Shown here in pieces: positions 16,356 to 24,485 of a stretch of 64,000 bases of DNA. Source of the DNA: Pelagihabitans sp965238025 (GTDB taxonomy: Bacteria > Bacteroidota > Bacteroidia > Flavobacteriales > Flavobacteriaceae); contig OZ250162.1 of assembly GCA_965238025.1 (NCBI GenBank), positions 3,534,001-3,598,000 on the forward strand, in the 5' to 3' direction. A program made the position numbers and the translations under genes. The notes under the pieces were generated by a model. It did no database searches. It saw nothing but the letters and a program-made list of their open reading frames with translations, and had not been told where the DNA came from. Each line of letters begins with the position of its first letter. Position 1 is the first letter of the stretch.

Positions 16356-17087
16356 GTGTACTACAAGTACCTCATAATCGATTCGGATGCCACCACTAGC
16401 GTACAGCTAATGCACTATCTTGATGATTATCCTGAATGCGATTTGGTCGGGCGCTGCTTAGATGCTTCGGAAGGCATTAACGATATCCTAAAGCACAATC
16501 CGGATATTGTAATCATCAATTTAGATGAAGAACCTGCCCGGCTCTTTGCCATGGTAAGGGAACTGCATCAATACATAGACGAACTCCCGCTGCTCATTGG
16601 GATCTCTAAAACTACGAACAAGGCCTATGAGGCGATCAAAAATAATTTCTTTGATTATTGGTTGTCGCCATGTAACGAATTTGATGTTCGTAAATCCATC
16701 CTAAAACTAAAAAGAAGGACCCCTAAGAACAACGAACCGCAAAAACTCTGCTTAAAAACCTATCGCGACTACCACTATGTAAATACAGACGATATTTTAT
16801 ATTTGAAAGCGGATAATAATGCTACCCAAGTATTTATGGTAGATGGTTCGGAACTAAATGCCTATAAAAGCTTGAAGAAATTCGAGCAACAATTGCCCAA
16901 GAATTTCGTTAGGGTTCACCAGAGCTATATGCTGAACACCAAATATGTAGCACGCATCAACTACGGCAAAGCGGTCTGTAGTCTTAAAGGGCAAAAACTT
17001 CAATTGCCGTTCTCCAAAACCTATAAAGACAATGTTGACGCCTTAAAATCAAGGCTTTCAAAAAACTCGATTTCATCACATATTTAA
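16356..17087 (+). CDS. LytTR-type response regulator with atypical receiver
   Basis: A 243-residue regulator: receiver domain at 1-120, LytTR DNA-binding domain at about 131-235 (CLKTYRDYHYVNTDDILYLKADNNATQVFMVDG, then FVRVHQSYMLN). The start is GTG because an in-frame TGA lies two codons upstream and no ATG precedes the receiver. The phosphate-accepting position is Asp57 (INLD), but the conserved lysine near the C-terminus of the receiver is replaced: WLSP, Ser104, where LLKP is usual. Phosphorylation signalling may therefore be altered. No LytS-type kinase is beside it; the next gene is a small exported peptide and then a histidine kinase. Confidence 0.9.
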   Translation: MYYKYLIIDSDATTSVQLMHYLDDYPECDLVGRCLDASEGINDILKHNPDIVIINLDEEPARLFAMVRELHQYIDELPLLIGISKTTNKAYEAIKNNFFDYWLSPCNEFDVRKSILKLKRRTPKNNEPQKLCLKTYRDYHYVNTDDILYLKADNNATQVFMVDGSELNAYKSLKKFEQQLPKNFVRVHQSYMLNTKYVARINYGKAVCSLKGQKLQLPFSKTYKDNVDALKSRLSKNSISSHI

Positions 17088-17102
17088 TGCAATTCTAACC
17101 CC

Positions 17103-17111
17103 CACGTCGTG
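17103..17111. promoter_or_regulatory. Short palindrome upstream of the peptide gene (possible operator)
   Basis: CACGTCGTG is perfectly palindromic about its central T. It lies 69 bases before the -7 element of the peptide gene, in a C-rich stretch. Binding by the neighbouring LytTR regulator is only a guess; LytTR sites are usually direct repeats. Confidence 0.3.
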
Positions 17112-17179
17112 AATACCCTGTAAACCCCAGTACCTACCCCTAAAAAATATCCCCCTTCTCTCCTCCTGACCTCCCTACT

Positions 17180-17187
17180 TATATTTG
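17180..17187 (+). promoter_or_regulatory. Bacteroidota -7 promoter element of the small peptide gene
   Basis: TATATTTG, an exact TAnnTTTG match, 36 bases before the ATG at 17224. It supports the small ORF as a separately transcribed gene. Confidence 0.65.
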
Positions 17188-17223
17188 AGACTATAAATTA
17201 TTAACCCTTTAAACTATAGAATT

Positions 17224-17382
17224 ATGAAAAAAGTAATGATGATTGCCGCAGTGGTTGTAATGAGTGTTGGTTTTTATGCTGTTGACACCACCAATGACGA
17301 TATGACGCTTTATGAGGTAGAGAATGCAATGGCTTCGGATGGTGAAGCCGAGGTGGGTGACAACGACCGTAATCAAGCCTAG
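17224..17382 (+). CDS. 52-residue exported acidic peptide (NVEALA-like)
   Basis: A short gene supported by four signs: ATG start, a promoter element upstream, a strong terminator downstream and a convincing signal peptide (MKKVMMIAAVVVMSVGFYA). The mature part, about 32 residues, is highly acidic with ten Asp/Glu and one Arg, and contains LYEVENAMASDGEAEVGDND. That stretch resembles the NVEALA motif (LxNVEALAxGE) of small exported Bacteroidota peptides; the resemblance is by eye. It lies between a LytTR regulator and a TPR histidine kinase, the arrangement expected for a secreted signal or a substrate of a dedicated exporter. Function unknown. Confidence 0.8.
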   Translation: MKKVMMIAAVVVMSVGFYAVDTTNDDMTLYEVENAMASDGEAEVGDNDRNQA

Positions 17383-17412
17383 TTCGTTATAAAATTCTTA
17401 TAAAATAAAACC

Positions 17413-17444
17413 GCCCCTTTAATCTTTTTTAGGGGCTTTTTTTT
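17413..17444 (+). terminator. Rho-independent terminator of the small peptide gene
   Basis: GCCCCT (17413-17418) pairs with AGGGGC (17431-17436), followed by eight Ts. It lies 31 bases after the peptide stop codon and 12 bases before the kinase start codon, so it separates or attenuates kinase expression. Confidence 0.8.
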
Positions 17445-17455
17445 ATCTTGCCCCT

Positions 17456-19537
17456 ATGCGAGCAAAACAGATTTTGGGCCCGCTGTTGGGTTACGCGATG
17501 GTATTGTTGTTTCTTGCCTGTTCGGGCAAGGAAACTCCCGACATCCCTAAGGAAACGGTTTTTAAGGATAGTATTAGCTATTGGCTTTCTCGAAAAAACG
17601 CACCCGAAAAACTTGCCCATTCCCAAAACCTAAAAAAAGCCTTGGCGGCGGTCGAAAAAGAACCCTCCGATTCTTTAAAGACCAAATATGCGTCACAGTT
17701 GTCCCTCAAGTTCTATGGGCTCAAAGATTCCCTATATTTTAGAAAGGCCAATACCCTGGCCCTGTATTGGGCCACAAAAACCCAAGATTCGGCCAACATA
17801 GCCGCTGCCTATTGGGATGCGGGAGACTTCTATAAATATAATGGTGTTGCGGATAGCGCCTATTATATGCATTCTGCTGCCCATGAAATCTATAAGGACC
17901 TAAAGAACGATTTCTATGCTGGCCGTATGTTACAGAGTATGGCTAGTGCACAGATTACTATCAAGGATTTTACCGCCGCCGAAACCTATTTGATCGAGGC
18001 CATAAAATTGTTTAAACCCTTAAAAAAATACGACCGCTTATACGGCTCTTACAATAGTCTGGGTATTGTTTCCAACAATTTAAGGGAATACGATAAGGCC
18101 TTGGAATACCACCAACAGGCCTTAGACTATTTAAAGAAAGTTAAAAAGAAAGGGATTTTGGAAGCCTATTCGAAAAACAATATCGGGGCGGTGTATTTGG
18201 CCAAAGGGAAATATGAACTAGCCTTGGAGCAATTCCTAGCGGTAACAGAAACGGATAGTCTATTGTTTAAAAACCCTGCACTATTTGCCAAGGCTTTGAG
18301 CAATAGTGGTGAAATCCAACATAAATTAGGGTATATAAGAGAGGCAGAAAAACTACTGAAAAAGTCCGTGCTCATCAAGGACAGTATCGGGGACCTAAAA
18401 TCGCTTTCCCGTTCCTATTTTAACCTGGCCGAATTGTATCTGGATCAAAAAGACACGCTACAGGCCCGTACCCATGCCGAGTTGGCCATGAACAATGCCC
18501 AGGCCAGCGATAACAATTTGCGCGTTCTGGAGACCTTAGGGCTCTTGACCCAAATAGACCCAAAAAACGCGACCGACTATACCCAACACTATATTACCTT
18601 AAACGATAGCCTACAGACGGCCGAACGGCGTACCCGAAACAAATTTGAACGTATTCGTTTTGAAACCAACGAGACCTTGGCCGAAAATGCGCTTTTGGCC
18701 AGGCAAAAACAGTTATGGATCGGTATCGCTACGGCCCTATTGCTCTTGGCCATCTCCATTTACATTATGATCGATCAACGCCGTAAAAACGAAAAACTGC
18801 GTTTTCAAGAAGAACAGCAAGCGAGCAATCAAAAAATATTCAATATGCTACTTTCCGAAAAAACAAATATCGAGGAAGGTAAAAAACAGGCCCAAAAACG
18901 TATTTCAGAAGAACTGCATGATTCCGTTCAAGGCCGTATTCAAGGCATTCGTATGCTTTTATTGGGCCTGAACAAACGTACCACTCCCGATGCTGTAGAA
19001 ATGCGTGGCAATGCAATTACCGAACTTCAGGATGTACAGGAAGAAGTACGGGCGATCTCGCACGAGTTGAGCAATGCCGCCTACCAAAAAATCTACAGTT
19101 TTATTGTGACCATTCAGGAACTTTTAAATGAAACGGAGAAAAGTGCAGGGCTAAAAAGCAGTTTTGAATTTGATGAAGAGGTCGAATGGGATAACCTGAG
19201 CGGGGATGTAAAAATAAATGTATTTCGGGTGATACAGGAGAGCCTACAAAATTGCGTAAAACATGCCCAGGCCAAAACTATAGCCTTGAGCTTTGCCCAT
19301 CAATCAGACGGGCAGCTACACATTACCATAAAAGATGATGGAAAGGGCTTTAAGGTAAAGGGTGGTAAAAAAGGAATCGGAATGCGTAACATAGGTTCAC
19401 GACTGGAAAAATTAGGAGGCTCATGGGAAATTAATAGTGAAATTGGAGAGGGAACGACCGTAATTTTGTATATTCCTACAAATAACGAAGAACAAAACCC
19501 GAAATTAACCCCCGAAAAAATTCCTTTAGAGGTATAA
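17456..19537 (+). CDS. TPR-containing sensor histidine kinase (HisKA_3 / NarX-type)
   Basis: A 693-residue kinase. An N-terminal signal segment ends in a lipobox-like FLACSG (Cys22). Residues 100-390 carry tetratricopeptide repeats (YGSYNSLGIVSNNLREYDKA, SKNNIGAVYLAKGKYELA, LSNSGEIQHKLGYIREA), which would lie outside the cytoplasm as a sensor. One membrane helix follows (about 420-440), then a coiled coil and the HisKA_3 phosphoacceptor in RISEELHDSVQG (His488). The ATPase domain shows NCVKHAQA, DDGKGF and KGIGMRNIGSRLEKLGG. The gene overlaps the response regulator by one base, so they form a pair. TPR sensors often read protein or peptide partners. Confidence 0.93.
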   Translation: MRAKQILGPLLGYAMVLLFLACSGKETPDIPKETVFKDSISYWLSRKNAPEKLAHSQNLKKALAAVEKEPSDSLKTKYASQLSLKFYGLKDSLYFRKANTLALYWATKTQDSANIAAAYWDAGDFYKYNGVADSAYYMHSAAHEIYKDLKNDFYAGRMLQSMASAQITIKDFTAAETYLIEAIKLFKPLKKYDRLYGSYNSLGIVSNNLREYDKALEYHQQALDYLKKVKKKGILEAYSKNNIGAVYLAKGKYELALEQFLAVTETDSLLFKNPALFAKALSNSGEIQHKLGYIREAEKLLKKSVLIKDSIGDLKSLSRSYFNLAELYLDQKDTLQARTHAELAMNNAQASDNNLRVLETLGLLTQIDPKNATDYTQHYITLNDSLQTAERRTRNKFERIRFETNETLAENALLARQKQLWIGIATALLLLAISIYIMIDQRRKNEKLRFQEEQQASNQKIFNMLLSEKTNIEEGKKQAQKRISEELHDSVQGRIQGIRMLLLGLNKRTTPDAVEMRGNAITELQDVQEEVRAISHELSNAAYQKIYSFIVTIQELLNETEKSAGLKSSFEFDEEVEWDNLSGDVKINVFRVIQESLQNCVKHAQAKTIALSFAHQSDGQLHITIKDDGKGFKVKGGKKGIGMRNIGSRLEKLGGSWEINSEIGEGTTVILYIPTNNEEQNPKLTPEKIPLEV

Positions 19538-20214
19538 TGAACATGAGTGAAGTTGTAAAAATATTATCGGTAGACGACCACCAAATGACCGCCTTAGGGT
19601 ATAAATACATACTCGAAGATGCCAAATTTGATAATTTTAGTGTACGGGTAGAGGTGGCAACGGGTTACGAAGAGGGCCAAAAGAAAATAGAATTTTCCTC
19701 CCGTTCCGTGCCCTATGATATTATTTTATTGGATATTCAGCTCTTTCCTTCAGAGGCAAAAGATCCTAGAACGGGCGAAGATCTAGGCAAGTTGGCACGC
19801 CAATTGGTTCCGGAGAGTAAGGTGGTATTCATGTCTTCCTTTAGTGATAGCTACCGCATTAATAGTATTTGCCAAGCGGTTGATCCGGAAGGCTATATGG
19901 TAAAGTCAGAGATAGACGAACTTTCGTTAATCGATATGGTCAAGACGGTAATGACCGCGCCACCATATTATACGCATTTGGCTTTGGTCGCAGCCCGGAA
20001 AAACATCTCCCAAAATTATAAGATAGACGAACATGATAGGGCGCTGCTCTACCAACTTTCTATCGGTACAAAAACCAAGGATATGAGGACCAAAATTCCG
20101 GTTTCAATGGCAACTATTGACAATCGTAAAAGGGCCTTGAAAATACTCTTTGGCGTAAAAGACAAAACCGACCTCGCATTGATAGAAGAGGCAAGAAATC
20201 GCGGATTTATTTAA
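19537..20214 (+). CDS. NarL/LuxR-like response regulator
   Basis: A 225-residue regulator paired with the preceding kinase (TAATG overlap). The receiver has the acidic pair Asp13-Asp14, phosphoacceptor Asp66 in ILLDIQ and Lys123 in GYMVKSE. After Asp66 there is an unusually long loop (FPSEAKDPRTGEDLG). The C-terminal 60 residues, IDEHDRALLYQLSIGTKTKDM...SMATIDNRKRALKILFGVKD, occupy the place of a LuxR/GerE helix-turn-helix, with the helix-turn-helix between TKTKDMRTKIPVSMATIDNR, though the sequence is divergent. It is followed by a terminator. Target genes unknown; the adjacent peptide and orphan genes are candidates. Confidence 0.9.
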   Translation: MNMSEVVKILSVDDHQMTALGYKYILEDAKFDNFSVRVEVATGYEEGQKKIEFSSRSVPYDIILLDIQLFPSEAKDPRTGEDLGKLARQLVPESKVVFMSSFSDSYRINSICQAVDPEGYMVKSEIDELSLIDMVKTVMTAPPYYTHLALVAARKNISQNYKIDEHDRALLYQLSIGTKTKDMRTKIPVSMATIDNRKRALKILFGVKDKTDLALIEEARNRGFI

Positions 20215-20244
20215 AATATCGTAAAAAAAGGTGCATTTCGGAAA

Positions 20245-20270
20245 AAAAACCTAATTTTTTTAAGGTTTTT
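20245..20270 (+). terminator. Terminator after the kinase-regulator pair
   Basis: AAAAACCT (20245-20252) pairs with AGGTTTTT (20263-20270), ending in a T run, 31 bases after the regulator stop. Confidence 0.65.
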
Positions 20271-20297
20271 CTGTAAGTGGTCGATCTGATTAACAGC

Positions 20298-20305
20298 TAT
20301 TTTTG
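20298..20305 (+). promoter_or_regulatory. Bacteroidota -7 promoter element
   Basis: TATTTTTG (TAnnTTTG), 31 bases before the ATG of the orphan gene at 20337, giving it its own transcription start after the terminator. Confidence 0.5.
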
Positions 20306-20336
20306 TTAGTGACTAATCATCTCATCTCGACGTTTT

Positions 20337-21008
20337 ATGCCTTTTAACCTAGACAACTTTAAAAATCAGCCCCCGATTGTTGTTATCCAAGATGATGACA
20401 TTAGTGGCCTTTTTCTATTCAAAAAAAGATTGGAACAATTATTTTTTTCGGATATAATTATCCGTAAAAGTGACAGTCTAGGAAAAAGTCACAAAATGAT
20501 TATTGAGGTTTCCTGTAATTTTAGTCTTTGGGAGGGAATGAGTAATCTCAAGGCGGGAATTTGGGCGCAGTTTCGAAAAAGTTCGAATAAGGCCTATGCG
20601 GGCTCAGAGTTTTATAAACTGATTACCCAATTAAAAGAAAAGAACAGTTTCCCGATCGAGGTAGAGGAGTTCTCCATTATTTTTCAGGATTGCAATATCA
20701 TTATCAACCAAATTCACGAAGACAGTATTCCAGAGCAGTTAGATGTGATATTGACCCGTCTCGCAAGACACTATAAAAATTTGACTCAAGGTCAGGAAGT
20801 ACCCTACGAAATTTTTATTCCGGTATTCGAGGAAGACACAAAGTCCGATAATTCATCAGAATCGTTCTTCCCTAAGGTCAATACCAACAAGAAACCTAAT
20901 TATTTTGATTATTGGGGATTGTATTTCACTTCTGAGGACGATGCCGTAATCTACGATTTCAAAATGCAGTCTATCATTCTCGCAGAACTCAACATGTTAA
21001 ACGACTAA
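20337..21008 (+). CDS. Hypothetical protein of unknown function
   Basis: A 223-residue soluble protein that I do not recognise. There is no signal peptide, no membrane segment and no known motif. It begins QPPIVVIQDDDISG, which recalls the acidic pocket of a receiver domain, but no phosphoacceptor strand follows, so I do not call it one. The C-terminus (PNYFDYWGLYFTSEDDAVIYDFKM) is rich in aromatic and acidic residues. It sits after a two-component pair, with its own promoter element, and converges on glyA with a 10-base gap. A role in the same signalling block is possible only by position. Confidence 0.7.
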   Translation: MPFNLDNFKNQPPIVVIQDDDISGLFLFKKRLEQLFFSDIIIRKSDSLGKSHKMIIEVSCNFSLWEGMSNLKAGIWAQFRKSSNKAYAGSEFYKLITQLKEKNSFPIEVEEFSIIFQDCNIIINQIHEDSIPEQLDVILTRLARHYKNLTQGQEVPYEIFIPVFEEDTKSDNSSESFFPKVNTNKKPNYFDYWGLYFTSEDDAVIYDFKMQSIILAELNMLND

Positions 21009-21018
21009 GGCTAGCTTT

Positions 21019-22293
21019 TTACCAATTAAAGAGCGCCCTACCCTCCATTAGCGTATTTACTTGTTCTTTTACTTTAGCATGTACCTGCTCATCGGCAGCA
21101 TTGATGAGTACTTGATCAACCAATCCGGCAATAGTTTCCATATCTGCCTCTTTTAAACCACGGGTGGTAATTGCAGCGGTACCAAAACGAATACCTGAGG
21201 TAACGAAGGGAGACTTATCATCAAATGGCACCATGTTCTTATTGGCCGTAATATCGGCTTTTACCAATGCCTGCTCTGCTTCCTTGCCGGTAATGCCCTT
21301 ATTTCGCAAATCGATCAGCATCATGTGGTTATCCGTACCCCCAGAAATAATCTTGTAATCCTTGGCTACAAAAGCGGCCGCCATGGCAGCGGCATTCTTC
21401 TTTACCTGCAGCATGTAGTGCAAAAACTTATCAGAAAGTGCTTCACCAAAAGCAATTGCCTTGGCGGCAATAATATGCTCCAAAGGCCCGCCTTGATTTC
21501 CTGGAAATACCGCAAGATTCAACAATGCCGACATTTTTCGCAATTTTCCGTTTTTAAGGGTAATACCAAACGGGTTGTCAAAATCTTCGCCCATAAGAAT
21601 CAGCCCGCCTCTTGGTCCCCGTAATGTTTTATGGGTAGTAGTGGTCACGATATGGCAATGTGGTATGGGGTCATTTAAGATTCCCTTGGCAATAAGCCCG
21701 GCGGGGTGCGCAATATCGGCCAGTAACAAGGCGCCCACGCTATCTGCAATTTCACGAAACCGCTTAAAATCCATATCCCGGGAATAGGCAGATGCTCCCG
21801 CTATGATCATTTTTGGTTTTTCGCGTTCGGCAATTTCCTGAATTCGATCATAATTTAAGACCCCGGTCTTCTCCTCTACCCCATAAAAAACAGGATTGTA
21901 CAAACGACCTGAAAAATTTACCGGTGAGCCGTGGGTCAAATGTCCGCCGTGCGAGAGGTCAAAACCCAATATGGTATCCCCTGGTTTCAGGCAGGCATAG
22001 TACACAGCCGAGTTCGCTTGCGAACCGGAGTGGGGCTGTACGTTCGCATAAGCCGCCCCGAAAAGTTCCTTGGCGCGATCAATCGCTATTTGTTCAACAA
22101 CATCTACAACCTCACAACCTCCATAATAACGTTTGCCAGGGTACCCCTCGGCGTATTTATTGGTCAAAACAGAACCGGCGGCCTCCATCACCTGCGGACT
22201 TGTAAAATTTTCGGAAGCAATGAGTTCCAAACCATTGATCTGGCGTTCCTTTTCTTCAGCTATAAGGTCAAATATTAGGTTGTCGCGTTGCAT
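21019..22293 (-). CDS. glyA: Serine hydroxymethyltransferase
   Basis: A 424-residue PLP enzyme that converts serine and tetrahydrofolate to glycine and methylene-tetrahydrofolate, the main source of one-carbon units. Signatures are the N-terminal GLELIASENFTS, the NKYAEGYPGKRYYGG block (46-59), the PHSGSQAN motif and the PLP lysine in TTTTHKTLRGPRGG (Lys222). Length and order of motifs are normal for bacterial GlyA. It is monocistronic, with a TATTTTTG promoter element 26 bases before the ATG on the minus strand. Confidence 0.97.
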   Translation of the reverse strand: MQRDNLIFDLIAEEKERQINGLELIASENFTSPQVMEAAGSVLTNKYAEGYPGKRYYGGCEVVDVVEQIAIDRAKELFGAAYANVQPHSGSQANSAVYYACLKPGDTILGFDLSHGGHLTHGSPVNFSGRLYNPVFYGVEEKTGVLNYDRIQEIAEREKPKMIIAGASAYSRDMDFKRFREIADSVGALLLADIAHPAGLIAKGILNDPIPHCHIVTTTTHKTLRGPRGGLILMGEDFDNPFGITLKNGKLRKMSALLNLAVFPGNQGGPLEHIIAAKAIAFGEALSDKFLHYMLQVKKNAAAMAAAFVAKDYKIISGGTDNHMMLIDLRNKGITGKEAEQALVKADITANKNMVPFDDKSPFVTSGIRFGTAAITTRGLKEADMETIAGLVDQVLINAADEQVHAKVKEQVNTLMEGRALFNW

Positions 22294-22319
22294 AGTAACA
22301 TTTTAAATTTAAGAAGTAC

Positions 22320-22327
22320 CAAAAATA
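22320..22327 (-). promoter_or_regulatory. Bacteroidota -7 promoter element for glyA
   Basis: TATTTTTG on the minus strand, 26 bases from the glyA start codon. Confidence 0.6.
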
Positions 22328-22479
22328 AGCATTGGTATTTGTTTAATAGATCAAAACCTTTTTTTTCATCTGGAACTTATTAAACAGAAATTAACAATAT
22401 GGTCCTCCGGCAAGCGTTTTATCCTAAGGTCGATAACCGATTAAATAGGAAGAATATCGAAAACTACCCGGCAAACCAT

Positions 22480-22487
22480 TAATTTTG
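22480..22487 (+). promoter_or_regulatory. Bacteroidota -7 promoter element
   Basis: TAATTTTG on the plus strand, 46 bases before the lipoprotein ATG at 22534. Confidence 0.5.
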
Positions 22488-22533
22488 GCACGGCTGTTGA
22501 AATCGCCTAAAGACAATCTTAAAATCTGATGTT

Positions 22534-23721
22534 ATGAAAAAATCACTACTCATTGGAACATTGGCTATTCTATTAGTAGCCTGCGGAGGGGTAAAAAACA
22601 CCCAAGAGGCCATCAACATAGGTGATTACGGAAGTGCAATAAATACTTCTGTCAAAAATCTGGCACAGAACAAGACGAAAAAAAGCAATCAGGCATATAT
22701 TGTGCTCTTGGAAGAGGCTTACCAAAAAAATACGGAGCGGGAATTGGAGCATATCGCTTTTTTGGAAAAAGATGATAATCCCGCAAATTACGAATCGATT
22801 TATAACAGCTTTAAAAGCCTTAGAAGTATTCAGGAGCAGATCAAACCCTTGCTACCCTTAACAATTATTGAAGAAAACAGGGATGCGAAGTTTGAGTTCA
22901 AGGACTATAATGCTGATTTGCTCGATGCAAAGGAGCAACTTTCAGAATATCTATATGATACTGCCGAAGCCCTCATGGACAATGCCACCAGCAAGTACGA
23001 TTTTAGAAAGGCATATGATGATTTCGCTTACCTAGACCAAATCAATCCTGGTTTTGAAGAGACAAAACAAAAAATGGAAGAAGCCTATGAGAAAGGACTC
23101 CATTATATAAAAGTGGGGGTGGTAAACGAAACACGACAAATAATTCCGGCACGTTTAGAGGAAGAGCTGTTGAACTTTAACACCTATGGCCTAAACGAAA
23201 AATGGACTCGGTATCATACGAACCCACAGGCCAATTTTGCCTATGATTATGACATGCTCGTAGCGTTCAAAGACATTAACGTTTCCCCAGAGCAGGTTAA
23301 CGAAAAACAGATTATAAAAGAAAAGCAGATAAAGGATGGTTACCAATATCTAGTAGACAGTAATGGCGCTATTGTAAAGGATAGCCTAGGCAACAAAATA
23401 AAAGTAGACAAGTTTAAAACCGTACGATGCGATTTTTATCAGTTTACACAATTTAAGGCCGCTCAGGTTAACGGTGCCGTTAGTTTTGTTGATCTAAAGA
23501 CCAAACAGGAAATAGATTCCTACCCGATATCCAGTGAGTTCGTTTTTGAGCACGTATATGCCAATTATGATGGGGATAAGCGAGCGCTGGACAATGATCT
23601 TGTTCAACTTTTAAACCTTGCCGAAGTGCCGTTTCCGACAAACGAACAAATGGTATACGATGCTGGGGAAGATATAAAGGCGAGGATAAAAGATATTCTA
23701 CAAAGACAGCGGTTTAATTAA
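22534..23721 (+). CDS. Lipoprotein of unknown function
   Basis: A 395-residue lipoprotein (MKKSLLIGTLAILLVACGG, Cys17). The first half is helical with repeat-like blocks (GDYGSAINTSVKNLAQN, then ANYESIYNSFKSLRSIQEQI), resembling TPR-type packing; the second half is more beta-rich and contains DGYQYLVDSNGAIVKDSLGNKIKVDK. I recognise no enzyme motif. Proteins with this layout are common in Flavobacteriia and probably act at the envelope. It is transcribed alone and followed by a repeat element. Confidence 0.72.
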   Translation: MKKSLLIGTLAILLVACGGVKNTQEAINIGDYGSAINTSVKNLAQNKTKKSNQAYIVLLEEAYQKNTERELEHIAFLEKDDNPANYESIYNSFKSLRSIQEQIKPLLPLTIIEENRDAKFEFKDYNADLLDAKEQLSEYLYDTAEALMDNATSKYDFRKAYDDFAYLDQINPGFEETKQKMEEAYEKGLHYIKVGVVNETRQIIPARLEEELLNFNTYGLNEKWTRYHTNPQANFAYDYDMLVAFKDINVSPEQVNEKQIIKEKQIKDGYQYLVDSNGAIVKDSLGNKIKVDKFKTVRCDFYQFTQFKAAQVNGAVSFVDLKTKQEIDSYPISSEFVFEHVYANYDGDKRALDNDLVQLLNLAEVPFPTNEQMVYDAGEDIKARIKDILQRQRFN

Positions 23722-23725
23722 AAGA

Positions 23726-24041
23726 AGCTGTTTAAAAAGGTGCCGTTCTCTATTAGCCTGATAGAGATTCTCCACAAAATTTGGAAAACGGCTGTAATGC
23801 CAAATCAATGCTAACACGTCAAGTCTGAGCCTGTCGAAGACCCCATTACTACGGTGATTACGCTTGGACAAGCCTGCCCGACTGAAGTCGTTCGGGCAGG
23901 CTCAGCGGGGCAGATAGTTTTTAATCGATGTTTTATAAAATTAGGGCCAATGATAGCGAGGCAAACTGTATTTCGAATCAATACTGGCAGATTACTTCGC
24001 TTTGCTCGTAATGACCTCTAGGTGCACTTTTTAAACAGCCT
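23726..24041. repeat. MITE-like intergenic element with terminal inverted repeats
   Basis: About 315 bases without a gene, bounded by inverted ends: AGCTGTTTAAAAAGGTGC (23727-23744 region) on the left and GCACTTTTTAAACAGCC (24024-24040) on the right, differing by one inserted G and one base. Inside are an 11-bp-stem hairpin at 23871-23902 and the sequence ATTACTTCGCTTTGCTCGTAAT (23994-24012 region), a type of palindrome often scattered in Bacteroidota intergenic DNA. No transposase is present, so it could be a non-autonomous element or several adjacent repeats. Confidence 0.6.
23871..23902. repeat. Dispersed hairpin repeat, copy 1
   Basis: AGCCTGCCCGA and TCGGGCAGGCT form a perfect 11-bp stem with a 10-base loop. 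The inner part, read on the other strand as CGACTTCAGTCGGGCAGGC, recurs exactly at 53289-53307. Confidence 0.85.
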
Positions 24042-24043
24042 TT

Positions 24044-24460
24044 TTACACGTATTCCAACAAATCAACTTCAGAAATTGCCCCATGAGAGGCATGAGCGAT
24101 GGTAGCGTTATCACGAATAACCAATAACTGGGGCGATTGATGTATTACCTGAAACGTATAACCCGTTTCATTCGATACCTCACGATAAGCGTGCAAGTCT
24201 AGATAATACAAATCAGCTTGTTCTTCCGTCAGGTCATAACTACTTTTGAACATGTTCATGACCATTCTACTGATTCCGCAAGTCGTAGAATGCTTAAATA
24301 TTATTTGTGTCTTCGTTTTGGATTTTTCCTGTATATCGTTCAATTGTGAAACCGAGGTCAAGGGAATCCATGGAATAGCTTTTTCCGCTTTTCCTACCTT
24401 TTGGCCAGACCTATTTCCGTCTTCCGAACTACCTCCGAACAATCCCTTTAAAAATCCCAT
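24044..24460 (-). CDS. ytxJ: Bacillithiol-system monothiol redox protein YtxJ
   Basis: A 138-residue protein of the YtxJ family, a thioredoxin-like monothiol bacilliredoxin. The active-site region FKHSTTCGISRMV holds a single Cys61 where a thioredoxin has CxxC (here TCGIS). It probably removes bacillithiol from thiolated proteins in the cytosol, so the organism likely makes bacillithiol. The N-terminus has a short Gly/Ser-rich lead (MGFLKGLFGGSSEDG), longer than in Bacillus YtxJ. The stop codon lies at the right edge of the repeat element; the two have no evident functional link. Confidence 0.87.
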   Translation of the reverse strand: MGFLKGLFGGSSEDGNRSGQKVGKAEKAIPWIPLTSVSQLNDIQEKSKTKTQIIFKHSTTCGISRMVMNMFKSSYDLTEEQADLYYLDLHAYREVSNETGYTFQVIHQSPQLLVIRDNATIAHASHGAISEVDLLEYV

Positions 24461-24485
24461 GCAATGTATTGTTTTTAAATTAATC

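Noticed and set aside
20337..21008. Orphan protein as a receiver-domain response regulator
   Set aside because: The opening IVVIQDDD is suggestive, but there is no phosphoacceptor strand, Thr or Lys in place.
23960..24012. TTCGAATC as the T-arm of a tRNA
   Set aside because: No acceptor stem or anticodon arm can be folded around it; it is part of the intergenic repeat. No tRNA was found in the window.
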